This document shows, piece by piece, positions 7,896 through 9,141 of a DNA stretch of 9,141 bases; position 1 is the stretch's first letter, and each line of letters opens with the position of its first letter. Both the position numbers and the translations under genes were made by a program. The notes beneath the pieces are model-generated. The model was not told where the DNA came from. It saw only the letters and a list, made by a program, of their open reading frames with translations, and did not search any database. Origin of the DNA: Actinomycetes bacterium (GTDB lineage: Bacteria; Actinomycetota; Acidimicrobiia; Spongiisociales; UBA5794). The stretch lies in assembly GCA_023336765.1 (NCBI GenBank), contig JAMBLL010000248.1, positions 1 to 9,141 of the forward strand. Reading direction: 5' to 3'.

Positions 7896-9141
7896 CCACC
7901 GATACAAGAACACCTGCTACGGATACGAAAAGGAATCCGTTCAAGGACATGACGCCGGCCAGGAAATACACGCTGTTGCTTATTGCCGGTCTACTCGTTC
8001 TTTCGATCGTGCAGTTGGTTGAGGGAACGAACCAGTTGACGTCGCCCGGCACGTGGAGTGCCGCGCTTCGCCTGACCATACCGATCATGCTCGCCGCTCT
8101 CGGCGGTCTGTACTCGGAGCGTTCGGGTGTGGTCAACATCGGCCTCGAAGGCATGATGATCGCAGGCACCTGGTTCGGTGCATGGGCAGGCTGGCAGTAC
8201 GGCCCCTGGTGGGGCGTTGCGCTAGGCGTTGCGGGCGGCGCGTTCTTCGGCCTTATTCATGCGGTCGCAACGGTCACGTTCGCTGTTGATCAGATCGTCT
8301 CTGGTGTCGCTATCAACATCCTCGCCGCGGGTTCCATGCGGTTCCTGTCGTCAGTGATCTACACGCCTGAGACGGGTGGCGGCGCAACCCAGAGTCCGCG
8401 GATTCAGGACTTCATTGGTACATTCGATGTTCCGTTGTTATCGGATTGGTTCAACTCGATCGCCGACAAGGGATGGTTCTTCATCTCCGATGGCGCAGGG
8501 ATTCTCGCGGGCCTTACTACCGGTGTGTCGTGGCTTACGCTGCTCGCGCTCGCACTCGTTCCGGCGACCTCTTGGCTCTTGTGGAAGACAGCATGGGGTC
8601 TCCGACTGAGGTCGGCAGGCGAGAATCCCTGGGCCGCCGAATCGCTCGGTGTACCTGTGCTGGTCATGAAGTACTGGGGTGTCATGATCTCGGGTGGACT
8701 CGCTGGGATGGGCGGTGCATATCTGGTCGTGGTCCAAGCAGGCATCTACCGTGAAGGTATGACTGCAGGTCGAGGCTTCATCGGCCTCGGTGCCATGATC
8801 TTCGGGAACTACAACCCGTATGGTCTGCTTGTCGGCGCTGGGATCTTCGGATACTCAGACGCGCTGCGTCTCCGCCAGGACTCCGTCCACGGCATCTTGT
8901 TACTCCTCGCTATCGGTATCACTCTGCTGATGGTCGCATCGATCTTCCGCAAGAAGTACCAGGCGGCGGCGACCCAGGCGGTCTTCGCGTTCCTGTTCTT
9001 CCTCTGGTGGGGATTGACGGACACGGTTCCCGGTCAGATCGTGACAGCAACGCCGTACATCATCACGCTGCTGGTCCTGGCTCTGGCCACACAGCGCCTC
9101 CGCATGCCGGCGGCAGACGGGGTCCCATATCGCAAGGGCGA
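7892..9141 (+). CDS. Nucleoside ABC importer permease 2 (NupQ-like), 3' end cut by the window
   Basis: Second inner-membrane channel subunit. The reading frame from ATG 7892 is open to the window edge, giving 416 residues with no stop. Motifs: VNIGLEGMM (81-89), GENPWAAESLGV (243-254, coupling-loop region), SGGLAGMGG (267-275) and GRGFIGLGAMIFGNYNP (293-309). About ten hydrophobic segments are visible (near 27-45, 57-75, 85-102, 105-125, 132-155, 203-230, 262-285, 296-320, 333-350, 358-376, 385-400). It is longer than Firmicute NupQ because of a hydrophilic N-terminus (1-25), an extra loop near 158-205 and added C-terminal segments. The last residues, RMPAADGVPYRKG, resemble the end of actinobacterial homologues, so only a few residues are probably missing. 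The ATG overlaps the previous stop as ATGA, with GGAGAGGAGG just upstream, so it is translationally coupled. Confidence 0.93.
   Translation, partial: MTTDTRTPATDTKRNPFKDMTPARKYTLLLIAGLLVLSIVQLVEGTNQLTSPGTWSAALRLTIPIMLAALGGLYSERSGVVNIGLEGMMIAGTWFGAWAGWQYGPWWGVALGVAGGAFFGLIHAVATVTFAVDQIVSGVAINILAAGSMRFLSSVIYTPETGGGATQSPRIQDFIGTFDVPLLSDWFNSIADKGWFFISDGAGILAGLTTGVSWLTLLALALVPATSWLLWKTAWGLRLRSAGENPWAAESLGVPVLVMKYWGVMISGGLAGMGGAYLVVVQAGIYREGMTAGRGFIGLGAMIFGNYNPYGLLVGAGIFGYSDALRLRQDSVHGILLLLAIGITLLMVASIFRKKYQAAATQAVFAFLFFLWWGLTDTVPGQIVTATPYIITLLVLALATQRLRMPAADGVPYRKG

Overview
The window looks like a piece of an actinobacterial chromosome, probably from the Acidimicrobiia or a close relative; that placement is an inference. 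It rests on moderately high GC, frequent GTG/TTG starts, an actinobacterial-type ClpC, and a lipoprotein whose mature end is a Thr/Val/Ala-rich repeat tether of the kind I associate with that class. No plasmid, phage, IS, CRISPR, tRNA or rRNA signature was seen.

Layout: (1) 26-1018, minus strand: a complete trans-polyprenyl diphosphate synthase, probably long-chain and serving the quinone side chain. (2) 1019-1204: a divergent intergenic region with several short palindromes and a possible clpC promoter. (3) 1205-3709, plus: complete clpC (834 aa), the Hsp100 unfoldase partner of ClpP, starting at TTG. (4) 3710-3978: a gene-free spacer. It begins, two bases after the clpC stop, with a heptamer repeat that recurs inverted about 100 bp downstream; a second hairpin lies just before the next gene. 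(5) 3979-9141, plus: a four-gene nucleoside-type ABC importer: BMP-family lipoprotein, double ATPase, and two membrane permeases. The last permease is open at the window edge but seems to lack only a few residues.

The importer genes read as one operon. The lipoprotein should capture a nucleoside outside the membrane, the two permeases form the channel, and the fused double-NBD ATPase drives transport, as in Bacillus NupNOPQ. The ATPase and permeases are coupled by two ATGA overlaps. The lipoprotein is separated from them by a perfect 15-bp GCAA-tetraloop hairpin, which fits higher expression of the binding protein than of the membrane complex.

The genes themselves are ordinary and I see no convincing undescribed system. 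The most interesting signals are non-coding: the inverted heptamer arrays after clpC, the two hairpins flanking the lipoprotein gene, and the 24-bp tandem repeat inside it.
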